A DNA stretch of 64,000 nucleotides from DATFQE01 sp963733845 (GTDB lineage: Bacteria > Actinomycetota > Thermoleophilia > Gaiellales > Gaiellaceae): NCBI GenBank assembly GCA_963733845.1, contig CAVTEM010000006.1, forward strand, positions 124,001 to 188,000. Reading direction: 5' to 3'. The notes under the pieces were generated by a model. That model had not been told where the DNA came from. It saw only the letters and a program-made list of their open reading frames with translations, and did no database searches. Every line of letters starts with the position of its first letter. The first letter of the stretch is position 1. Below are positions 16,313-23,585 of the stretch, piece after piece. Position numbers and translations under genes: made by a program.

Positions 16313-17809
16313 CTAGACGCCCTTGGGCGCCTCCGCCGAGACGGGCGCCGCCGGCTCGCCTGCGAGGTCGGGATGCTCTTCGAACAGGAAGCGGACCACG
16401 GCCCGTTTCGCCGCCTTCACCTCGTCCACCCGCCGAACCGTGCGGTTCAACGGCGCCTCGTGCACCAGCTCCGGGCTCTCGGCTGCCTCGCGGGCGATCG
16501 CCGCCATCGCGTCCGCAAACTCGTCCAGCGTCTCCTTCGTCTCCGTCTCGGTCGGCTCGATCATCAGGGCTTCCGGCACGACGAGCGGGAAGTAGATCGT
16601 GGGCGGGTGGAACCCGTAGTCCATCAGCCGCTTCGCGACGTCCAGCGCCGTGACCCCGTGCTCGCGCTTGAGTCCGCGCGCGCTGAGGACGAACTCGTGC
16701 ATGCAGAGGCGGTCGTACGGGAGCTCGTAGTGCTCCTTCAGCCGCGCGAGCAGGTAGTTCGCGTTCAACACCGCCAGCTCGGACATCTCCCGTAGCTCCG
16801 GGCCGTAGGCCCGGATGAAAGCGTACGAGCGGACGAACACACCGAAGGGGCCGAAGAACCCGCGGACCTTCCCGATCGACTTCGGCCGGTCGTAGTCGAG
16901 GCGGAAGTGCTCGCCGTCCGGTACCACCGCCGGGACGGGCAGGAACGGCTCGAGGATGTCGCGGACGACGATCGGCCCGCCTCCGGGCCCGCCTCCGCCG
17001 TGCGGCTGGGAGAACGTCTTGTGCAGGTTGATGTGGACGATGTCGAAGCCCATGTCGCCGGGGCGCGAGAGACCGCACACCGCGTTCAGGTTCGCCCCGT
17101 CGTAGTAGAGGAGCGCGCCGGCGTCGTCGAAGATCTCCGCGACCTGCTCGATGTTCTCGTCGAAGAGGCCGAGCGTGCTCGGATTGGTGAGCATCAGCCC
17201 GGCCGTCCGCTCGTTGACCTTGGCACGGAGGTCGTCGAGGTCGAGGTTGCCGCGGGCGTCCGTCTCGACCTTCTGCAGCTTGTAGCCGGCCATCGTCACG
17301 CTGGCCGGGTTCGTCCCGTGCGCGGTGTCAGCGGTGATGACGGTGTCGCGCTCCTCGCCGCGGTCGGCGAAGTAGGCGCGCATGAGCATCAAGCCGGTGA
17401 GCTCGCCCTGCGAGCCCGCCGCGGGCTGGAGCGAGCATGCGTGCAGCCCGGAGACCTCGCAGAGGATCTCCTGCAATCGCCACATCACCTCGAGCGCTCC
17501 CTGCGCGGACTCCGGGTCCTGCAGCGGGTGAAGATCCCGGAAGCCAGGGTGCGCGACCACGCGCTCGTTGACGCGTGGGTTGTACTTCATCGTGCAGGAG
17601 CCCAGCGGGTAGAAGCCCGTGTCGATCCCGAACGTCCGCGACGCGAGCTCGGCGAAGTGACGCACGAGCTCGGGCTCCGCGACCTCCGGGAGGCGCGGCG
17701 GCTCCTCCCGCCGGAGCTCCTCGGGGATCTCCGCCCGCGCCAGCGCGTCGTAGCTCGGCAGGGACGCGGCGCGGCGGCCGGCCTGCGACTTCTCGTAGAT
17801 CAGCTTCAC
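16313..17809 (-). CDS. gcvPB: Glycine dehydrogenase (P protein) subunit 2
   Basis: PLP-binding subunit of the two-subunit glycine decarboxylase, about 498 aa. The PLP lysine motif is HINLHKTFSQPHGGGGPGGG. GFYPLGSCTMKYNP and AAGSQGELTGLMLMRAY are typical of the family. With GcvPA it decarboxylates glycine and passes the aminomethyl group to GcvH. Start GTG at 17809 overlaps the gcvPA stop (GTGA); the extra upstream frame is the gcvPA shadow. The C-terminal tail (PAAPVSAEAPKGV) is low complexity. Confidence 0.95.
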   Translation of the reverse strand: MKLIYEKSQAGRRAASLPSYDALARAEIPEELRREEPPRLPEVAEPELVRHFAELASRTFGIDTGFYPLGSCTMKYNPRVNERVVAHPGFRDLHPLQDPESAQGALEVMWRLQEILCEVSGLHACSLQPAAGSQGELTGLMLMRAYFADRGEERDTVITADTAHGTNPASVTMAGYKLQKVETDARGNLDLDDLRAKVNERTAGLMLTNPSTLGLFDENIEQVAEIFDDAGALLYYDGANLNAVCGLSRPGDMGFDIVHINLHKTFSQPHGGGGPGGGPIVVRDILEPFLPVPAVVPDGEHFRLDYDRPKSIGKVRGFFGPFGVFVRSYAFIRAYGPELREMSELAVLNANYLLARLKEHYELPYDRLCMHEFVLSARGLKREHGVTALDVAKRLMDYGFHPPTIYFPLVVPEALMIEPTETETKETLDEFADAMAAIAREAAESPELVHEAPLNRTVRRVDEVKAAKRAVVRFLFEEHPDLAGEPAAPVSAEAPKGV

Positions 17810-19137
17810 GCGGTCACCTCGGCAAGCACCTCGGCGAGCCGGTCGATCTCGGCCGGCGTGCGCTTCTCCGTCACGCACACGAGCAGCGCGTCCTCCATGC
17901 CAGGGTAGTCCCGTCTCAGCGGATAGCCAGGGTTGACGCCGTGCTCTCGCGCCGCCGCGACGACCTCGTCCGCGGGCCGTCCGACGCGCACGGCAAACTC
18001 CTTGAACGTTGTCCTATCCGGAAACACCAGCGGGAGCCCGAGTCGCTCCTTCGCGTATGCCCCCAGGCCGGTGCAGAGCTCCCCCAACTCGCGCAGCCCG
18101 TGCGGGCCGAGCCACGTCAGGTAGACGAGGCCGCCGATCGCCAGCAGCGTCTGGTTCGTGGTGATGTTCGAGGTCGCCTTCTCCCGGCGAATGTGCTGCT
18201 CGCGCGTCTGGAGGGTGAGAACGTACGCGCGCTCCCCCTCCAGGTCGGTCGTCTCGCCGATGATCCGCCCCGGCATGCGGCGGATGTAGTCCTGGCGGGC
18301 TGCCAAAAATCCATAGTGAGGGCCGCCGAACGCCTGGTGGTTTCCCGCCCCCTGGCCCTCGCCGATCGCGATGGCGCACCCGTACCTGCCCGGCGCTTCG
18401 AGCACGCCGAGCGACACCGGGTCGACGTGCGCGATCGGTAGCGCCTCCGCCTCGTTGGCCGCGGCGGCGAGGTCGGGTGCGGGCTCGAGGCAACCGAAGA
18501 AGTTCGGCTGCTGGAAGATCACACAGGCTGCGTCGCGAGCCGCCTGTCCGAGCTCGTCGGGGTCGGTCGTCCCGTCGCGGTGCGGGACCTCGACGACCTC
18601 GAGGCCGAAGCCGGGCGCGTAGGTCTTCACCACCTGGCGGACCTGCGGGTTGAGCGTCTCGCACAGCACGACCTTCGAACGCCCGGTCGCGTGCTTCGCG
18701 ACGTAGCAGGCGTCCGCGGCCACGGTCGTGCCGTCGTAGCCCGACGCGTTCGAGACGTCCATCCCGGTCAGCTCGCAGATCGCCGTCTGGTACTCGAAGA
18801 TCGCCTGCAGCACGCCCTGGCTGAGCTCCGGCTGGTACGGGGTGTACGCGGTCAGGAGTTGCCCCTGCGCGAGCACGGAGTCCACGACCGCCGGCACGTA
18901 GTGGTCGTAGATGCCTGCGCCGAGAAACGAGAGCTCCTCGCCCGCCGGGACGTTCTGCTCGGCGAGCTCGGTCAAGTGTGCGACCAGCTCCTGCTCCGAG
19001 AGGGGCGGCTCGAGGTCGAGCCGGCCGCGGAAGCGGACGCCTTCGGGAATCTCGTGGAAGAGCTCGTCGACCGAGTCGACGCCGATCTCCGCGAGCATCG
19101 CCTCGCGGTCGGCGTCGGTGAGCGAGAGGTAGCCCAC
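17806..19137 (-). CDS. gcvPA: Glycine dehydrogenase (P protein) subunit 1
   Basis: Subunit 1 of the split P protein, 443 aa. It has the PLP-enzyme fold without the lysine. Recognisable segments are FLGAGIYDHYVPAVVDSVL, TAYTPYQPELSQGVLQAIFE, NASGYDGTT and GGPHYGFLAA. Start is GTG, sharing one base with the gcvH stop (TAGTG). The split PA/PB arrangement occurs in many archaea and some bacteria, in place of the fused ~950-aa P protein. Confidence 0.95.
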   Translation of the reverse strand: MGYLSLTDADREAMLAEIGVDSVDELFHEIPEGVRFRGRLDLEPPLSEQELVAHLTELAEQNVPAGEELSFLGAGIYDHYVPAVVDSVLAQGQLLTAYTPYQPELSQGVLQAIFEYQTAICELTGMDVSNASGYDGTTVAADACYVAKHATGRSKVVLCETLNPQVRQVVKTYAPGFGLEVVEVPHRDGTTDPDELGQAARDAACVIFQQPNFFGCLEPAPDLAAAANEAEALPIAHVDPVSLGVLEAPGRYGCAIAIGEGQGAGNHQAFGGPHYGFLAARQDYIRRMPGRIIGETTDLEGERAYVLTLQTREQHIRREKATSNITTNQTLLAIGGLVYLTWLGPHGLRELGELCTGLGAYAKERLGLPLVFPDRTTFKEFAVRVGRPADEVVAAAREHGVNPGYPLRRDYPGMEDALLVCVTEKRTPAEIDRLAEVLAEVTA

Positions 19138-19532
19138 TACTGCTCCGCGAGCACGGCCCGGTAGGCCTCGGCGTCGAGCAGGGTGTCGAGCTCGGAGGGG
19201 TCGCTCAGGCGGATGCGCAACAGCCAGCCCTCGACGTAGGGATCCTCGTTGACGGTCTCCGGCTCGTCGACCACCTTCTGGTTCACGGCCAGGATCTCGC
19301 CGGAGAGCGGTGCGATCACGTCGGACACGGCCTTGACCGACTCGACCTCACCGTAGGTCTGGTCCTTCGTCACCGTCGCGCCTTCCTCGGGCGCTTCGAA
19401 GTGGACGAGCTCGCCGAGCGCGTCCTGGGCGAACCAGGTGATCCCGAGCGTCGCCTCGCCGTCCTCCACGCGGGCCCAGTCGTGCTCGGGGTGGTAGCGA
19501 AGCTCCTCGGGATAGCTCTCGGCGGCTGCCAT
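19137..19532 (-). CDS. gcvH: Glycine cleavage system H protein
   Basis: Lipoyl carrier protein, 131 aa, which shuttles the aminomethyl group between P, T and L proteins. The lipoylated lysine is K67 in GEVESVKAVSD. The family start RYHPEHDWARVEDGEATLGI and the end VEGWLLRIRLSDPSELDTLL are present. It overlaps gcvPA by one base and starts four bases after gcvT, so all four gcv genes should be translated from one message. No lipoate ligase or L protein gene is in the window. Confidence 0.96.
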   Translation of the reverse strand: MAAAESYPEELRYHPEHDWARVEDGEATLGITWFAQDALGELVHFEAPEEGATVTKDQTYGEVESVKAVSDVIAPLSGEILAVNQKVVDEPETVNEDPYVEGWLLRIRLSDPSELDTLLDAEAYRAVLAEQ

Positions 19533-19536
19533 CGCT

Positions 19537-20592
19537 CTACTGCTCCTCTCGCTTGTAGATCGGCTTGGTCACGACGTGGGCGCGTCGGTGCGTCCCGCGC
19601 ACGTCGATCGTGAGCTCCGAGCCGGGGCCGGCGAGACCGGCGGGTACATAGCCCATGCCGATGCCGACCTCGAGCATGGGCGAGTGCGTGCCAGAGGTGA
19701 CCTCGCCGCCCTCGACGACGGTCATCCCGGGACGCGGAATCGCCTTCTCGTCCATCACGAACGGCACCAGCCGCCGCTCCGGCCCGCGCTCCTTCACGGC
19801 CCGTAGCTCCGCCGCGCCGGTGAACTCCTTGTCGAGCGCGCACGTCCAGCCGAGCCCCGCCGAGATCGCGTCCGTGTCCGGACCGATGTCGTTCCCGTGC
19901 AGCGCGAAGCAGGCCTCGAGACGGAGCGTGTCGCGGGCGCCGAGCCCGCACGGGACCGCTCCGCGTGCCACGACGCGGTCCCAGAGGTCGGGCGCGTCGT
20001 CGGCCATCGTCATCAGTTCGACGCCACGCTCGCCGGTGTAGCCGGTGTAGTTGACCATGCACTCGACCCCGTCGAGCTCGCCCTCCTGCCAGGTGAAGCC
20101 CGCCGCCTCGGGCAGTGCAAGGCGCTCGAGCGAGCGCGGGCCCTGGACGGCGAGGAGCGCGTACTCGTCGGACACGTCGCGCACGTCGGAGCCGCGAATC
20201 TCCCGCTCGCGCAACCAGTCGAAGTCCGCCTCGCGGTTCGAGGCGTTGACGACCAGCAGGTAGCGGTGCGGATCGAGCCGGTAGGCGATCAGGTCGTCGA
20301 CGATGCCGCCGCGCTCGTTCGTGAGCAGGGTGTACTGCGCTCCGCCGGGCTGCACGCGGTCGAGGTCGTTGGAGAGGAGACCCTGGAGCAGCTCGTGGGC
20401 GCGCGGGCCCTCGACCTCGAGCTCGCCCATGTGCGACACGTCGAAGACCCCGCAGTCCGTGCGCACGGCGCGGTGCTCCGCGATCAGGCCCGCGTACTGG
20501 ACCGGAAGCTCCCAGCCCGCGAAGGGAACCATCCGACCGCCGGCGGCGACGTGACGGTCGTACAGCGGCGTGCGGAGCAGCGTCTGCGGCAC
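19537..20592 (-). CDS. gcvT: Aminomethyltransferase (T protein)
   Basis: T protein, 351 aa, releasing ammonia and making methylene-tetrahydrofolate from the H-bound aminomethyl group. Family motifs: RMVPFAGWELPVQYAGLIAE, GVFDVSHMGELEVEG, and the conserved Asp region LVVNASNREADFDWL. Start is GTG at 20592. It follows ftsZ by 52 bases across a terminator-like hairpin, so it may depend partly on read-through or on a promoter near the ftsZ end. I saw no glycine riboswitch aptamer in this gap. Confidence 0.95.
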   Translation of the reverse strand: MPQTLLRTPLYDRHVAAGGRMVPFAGWELPVQYAGLIAEHRAVRTDCGVFDVSHMGELEVEGPRAHELLQGLLSNDLDRVQPGGAQYTLLTNERGGIVDDLIAYRLDPHRYLLVVNASNREADFDWLREREIRGSDVRDVSDEYALLAVQGPRSLERLALPEAAGFTWQEGELDGVECMVNYTGYTGERGVELMTMADDAPDLWDRVVARGAVPCGLGARDTLRLEACFALHGNDIGPDTDAISAGLGWTCALDKEFTGAAELRAVKERGPERRLVPFVMDEKAIPRPGMTVVEGGEVTSGTHSPMLEVGIGMGYVPAGLAGPGSELTIDVRGTHRRAHVVTKPIYKREEQ

Positions 20593-20600
20593 GGCGTTGA

Positions 20601-20631
20601 TGCTAAAGAAGCCCGCCCGCGCGACGGGCGG
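20601..20631 (-). terminator. Terminator after ftsZ
   Basis: On the minus strand CCGCCCG, a 5-base loop, then CGGGCGG is followed by GCTTCTTTA, a stem with a T-rich tail. It lies 14 bases after the ftsZ stop and before gcvT, separating the dcw cluster from the gcv genes. With only seven pairs it may be leaky. Confidence 0.6.
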
Positions 20632-20644
20632 TCATCGCGCCGCG

Positions 20645-21727
20645 CTAGTCGTCGCGGAGGAAGGACGGAACGTCGAGGACGTCCCTCGGGACGTCGAAGC
20701 TCTCGCCTGCGGTGGCGCGATCCGGGCGCTCGCGCTCCGGAGCCTGCTCGGTCGAGGGCCGCGCACGGCGTCGCCGCGGCGCGCCGAAGCCCGTCGCCAC
20801 CACCGTCACCCTGACCTCGTCCTTGACGGTGTCGTCGATGACCGCGCCGAAGATGATGTTCGCGTTCTGGTCGGCGGCCGCGGTCACGACCTCTGCCGCC
20901 TCGTTGACCTCGAAGAGACCCATGTCCGAGCCGCCGGTGATGTTGAGCAGGATCCCGGTCGCGCCCTCGATCGACGCCTCGAGCAGGGGCGAGGAAACCG
21001 CGTTCCGCGCCGCCTCGGCTGCGCGGTTCTCGCCGGAGGCGATGCCGATGCCCATCAGGGCGGAGCCGGCGGCGTCGCGCATGATCGTGCGAACGTCGGC
21101 GAAGTCGACGTTGACGAGGCCCGGGACGGTGATCAGGTCGGTGATGCCCTGCACGCCCTGGCGCAGGATGTCGTCGGCGATCCGGAAGGCCTCCACGATC
21201 GACGTCTTCTTCTCGACCACCTGCAGAAGCCGGTCGTTCTCGATCACGATCAGCGTGTCGACCTGTTCGCCGAGGTTCTGGATCCCGAGCTGCGCCTGCT
21301 CGGCGCGCTTGCGGCCCTCGAACGAGAACGGCCGAGTAACGACGCCGACGGAGAGTGCGCCCAGCTCGCGGGCCACCTCGGCCACGATCGGCGCGGCGCC
21401 CGTGCCGGTGCCGCCGCCCTCGCCCGCGGTGACGAACACCATGTCCGCGCCCTTGAGCGCGTCCTTGATCTCGTCGCGGCTCTCCTTCGCGGCGCCCTCG
21501 CCCACGGCCGGGTCCGCACCGGCGCCCAGGCCCTTCGTTCCCTCCGAGCCGATCTGGAGCTTCACGTCGGCGTCCGCCATCAAGAGCGCCTGCGCGTCTG
21601 TGTTGACCGCGACGAACTCGCAGCCGGCGAGGCCGGCCTCGACCATCCGCGTGACGGCATTCGTGCCGCCGCCGCCGACGCCGACGACCTTGATCACCGC
21701 GAGGTAGTTACCTGAAGCTTCTCTCAT
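20645..21727 (-). CDS. ftsZ: Cell division protein FtsZ
   Basis: Tubulin-like GTPase that forms the division ring, 360 aa. The tubulin signature appears as VTAGEGGGTGTGAAPIVAEV, the N-terminal nucleotide loop as VVGVGGGGTNAVTRM, and the T7-loop region as ADQNANIIFGAVIDD. A short Arg/Pro/Glu-rich linker leads to the C-terminal binding peptide DVLDVPSFLRDD, which contacts other division proteins. Start ATG gives MREASGNYLAVIKVVG. A consensus-like promoter lies in the 116-base gap to ftsQ, so ftsZ can be transcribed apart from the upstream mur genes. Confidence 0.97.
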   Translation of the reverse strand: MREASGNYLAVIKVVGVGGGGTNAVTRMVEAGLAGCEFVAVNTDAQALLMADADVKLQIGSEGTKGLGAGADPAVGEGAAKESRDEIKDALKGADMVFVTAGEGGGTGTGAAPIVAEVARELGALSVGVVTRPFSFEGRKRAEQAQLGIQNLGEQVDTLIVIENDRLLQVVEKKTSIVEAFRIADDILRQGVQGITDLITVPGLVNVDFADVRTIMRDAAGSALMGIGIASGENRAAEAARNAVSSPLLEASIEGATGILLNITGGSDMGLFEVNEAAEVVTAAADQNANIIFGAVIDDTVKDEVRVTVVATGFGAPRRRRARPSTEQAPERERPDRATAGESFDVPRDVLDVPSFLRDD

Positions 21728-21793
21728 GTCTCGACCTGCCTAGACCTCAAGCTGTACTGGAGCGTGCGAGCGTACGCGACCGTACGGCACGGC

Positions 21794-21822
21794 AGGGTAC
21801 GCACGACGAACGCCGTTGTCAA
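21794..21822 (-). promoter_or_regulatory. Predicted ftsZ promoter
   Basis: Minus strand: TTGACA (21822-21817), a 17-base spacer, then TACCCT (21799-21794), about 65 bases before the ftsZ ATG. It matches the housekeeping -35 exactly and the -10 moderately, in the only real gap of the distal dcw cluster. The start point is unproven. Confidence 0.55.
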
Positions 21823-21843
21823 CGTGCTTTGTCGCACTAAGTC

Positions 21844-22620
21844 TCAACTCTCACTCACGACTTGAGACGAAGCGTACCCGACGACAGGGCGACCTGGAAC
21901 CGTCAGGTCGAGGTACGCGGGCCAGCCGTCGACATTCGGCTCGAGCGCGAGCAGCACCTGCCGAGCTACCGCGAGCTTCAGCTCGAGGTGCTCCTCGTCG
22001 GCGAGCTCGACCTGGGTCCCGGCCGCGAGCTGGAGGGTCAGCTTCCCCTCCGCAGCCGTTGCGCTGCGGACCCGGGCGGGCAACGTTCCTTCGATCGAGG
22101 CCGCCGCCAGCGCGTGGACTGCGCGGACCGTCGGCGGGTCGACCAGCGTGTCGCCGGCGGCCGCGCTCACGGTCGCAGGCACCCAGATCCGCGGGAGCGA
22201 CGACAGCCTCGGCCTCGGCAGCGGGCGGATGACCCGACCCCGCGCCGAGACGAGCCACGCCTCGGTGCCGCGGCGCAGGACCGCCACCGGCCGCTCGGCG
22301 ACCACGGCGACGCGCAGGGTGTGGGGGAACGCGCGGTCGAAGCTCGCGCGCTGCACCGACGGAATCGCGGCGAGGCGGCTGGCGACGCTGTCGAGGTCGA
22401 CGCGGAGCAGGCTCTCGCCCTCGAGAGGCCGCAGCGTGTCCCGCACTTGCGCGGTGACTGCGGGTGGAGCGCCGCGGATCTCGACGGTCTGGACGGCGAA
22501 GACGGCGCTCTGCCTCGCTGCGAGATAGGTGCCGGCGAGCGCGAGGACGACTCCGAATGCGAGCGCGAGCACACGCCAGCTGGGCAGGAGCCCGGCAAGG
22601 CGGGGACCGGCGCGGGCCAC
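21844..22620 (-). CDS. ftsQ: Cell division protein FtsQ/DivIB
   Basis: A 258-aa bitopic divisome protein. A short basic N-terminus and one membrane helix (about residues 16-34, RVLALAFGVVLALAGTYLA) are followed by a POTRA domain starting VQTVEIRGAPPAVTAQV and then the FtsQ beta domain. It links FtsL/FtsB-type proteins to septal synthesis. The GTG start at 22620 is preceded by an 80-base gap to murB that I cannot otherwise explain; a longer N-terminus with an indel is possible. Position between murB and ftsZ fits. ftsA is absent, as usual for actinobacteria. Confidence 0.85.
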   Translation of the reverse strand: MARAGPRLAGLLPSWRVLALAFGVVLALAGTYLAARQSAVFAVQTVEIRGAPPAVTAQVRDTLRPLEGESLLRVDLDSVASRLAAIPSVQRASFDRAFPHTLRVAVVAERPVAVLRRGTEAWLVSARGRVIRPLPRPRLSSLPRIWVPATVSAAAGDTLVDPPTVRAVHALAAASIEGTLPARVRSATAAEGKLTLQLAAGTQVELADEEHLELKLAVARQVLLALEPNVDGWPAYLDLTVPGRPVVGYASSQVVSES

Positions 22621-22700
22621 CCCGCGCGCGCGGAAGTCGGAGCACGACAGCGTCGGCGAACTTCGCCACCACGCTCATTTCGCCGCTCCGAGAGGCGCTC

Positions 22701-23585
22701 CTACGTCTCCAGGGCCGGCAGCTGGATGTCGCCCAGGAAGACGACCTCGTGCTCGAGGGCCACGCCGAACTGCGCGTGCGCGCGGCGGCGCGCCTCGGCC
22801 ATCAGCGCCACCGCGTCGGCCGTCCGCGCACCCTCCGCGTTCTCGATGAAGTTGCCGTGTCTCGGAGAGATCTGAGCGCCTCCGATGCGATGGCCCTTGA
22901 GCCCGACCGCCTCGAGCATGCGCCCCGCACTCAGCTCGTGAGCCGGGTTCTTGAAGACGCTTCCGAACGTGCGCCGGTTCACCGGCTGGGCCGCCTTCCT
23001 GCGCGCGTTCAGCTCCCGGACGTCGGCCTTGATCTCCTCCGGCGGCCGCGCTGAGAGAGCGAACTCGACGGCGGCGACGACGTGCCCCGGCCGCAGGGCA
23101 GAGCGCCGGTACTCCAGCCCGAGCTCGTCGGGGCCGAGCCAGTCACTCCCGTCCGCGCTCGCCACGAGCGCCCGGCGCAGCACGCCCTTCCAGTCGCCCC
23201 CGTACGCGCCCGCGTTCATGCGCACGCCGCCTCCGGCCGTGCCCGGGATCGCGCACGCGAACTCGAAGCCGCCCAGGCCGGCGGCGCGTGCACGGTGCAA
23301 GCAGACGGCGTTCGCCGCTCCGCCCCCCGCAGCGAGGATCTCACCGGAGATCTCGACACCCGCGAGCTCGCCCTCGAGCCGGAGCACGAGCGCCTCGACG
23401 CCCTCGTCGGCGGCGAGCAGGTTGGAGCCGAGGCCGACGGTCGCCACGGGAACGCCGTCATCGGCCGCCCAACCGAGTAGCTCCTCGAGCTCGGCGAGCG
23501 ACTGGGGACGGCCGAGCCAGCGCGCGGGGCCCCCGGTGCCGATCGTGGTCAGCCGCGCGAGCGGCACACGCTCCTCGAGGTTCAC
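22701..23585 (-). CDS. murB: UDP-N-acetylenolpyruvoylglucosamine reductase
   Basis: FAD enzyme of peptidoglycan precursor synthesis, about 294 aa, reducing enolpyruvyl-UDP-GlcNAc to UDP-MurNAc with NADPH. FAD-binding segments: LTTIGTGGPARWLGRP and VGLGSNLLAADEG. GFEFACAIPGTAGGGVRMNA is diagnostic and RRTFGSVFKNPAHELSAGRM carries the catalytic Ser region (type II-like). Start is taken as GTG at 23585, overlapping the murC stop as GTGA; a longer open frame upstream is the murC shadow. Confidence 0.95.
   Translation of the reverse strand: MNLEERVPLARLTTIGTGGPARWLGRPQSLAELEELLGWAADDGVPVATVGLGSNLLAADEGVEALVLRLEGELAGVEISGEILAAGGGAANAVCLHRARAAGLGGFEFACAIPGTAGGGVRMNAGAYGGDWKGVLRRALVASADGSDWLGPDELGLEYRRSALRPGHVVAAVEFALSARPPEEIKADVRELNARRKAAQPVNRRTFGSVFKNPAHELSAGRMLEAVGLKGHRIGGAQISPRHGNFIENAEGARTADAVALMAEARRRAHAQFGVALEHEVVFLGDIQLPALET

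Noticed and set aside
20593..20644. Possible glycine riboswitch before gcvT
   Set aside because: The gap to ftsZ is only 52 bases and is taken up by a simple terminator hairpin; a glycine aptamer does not fit.
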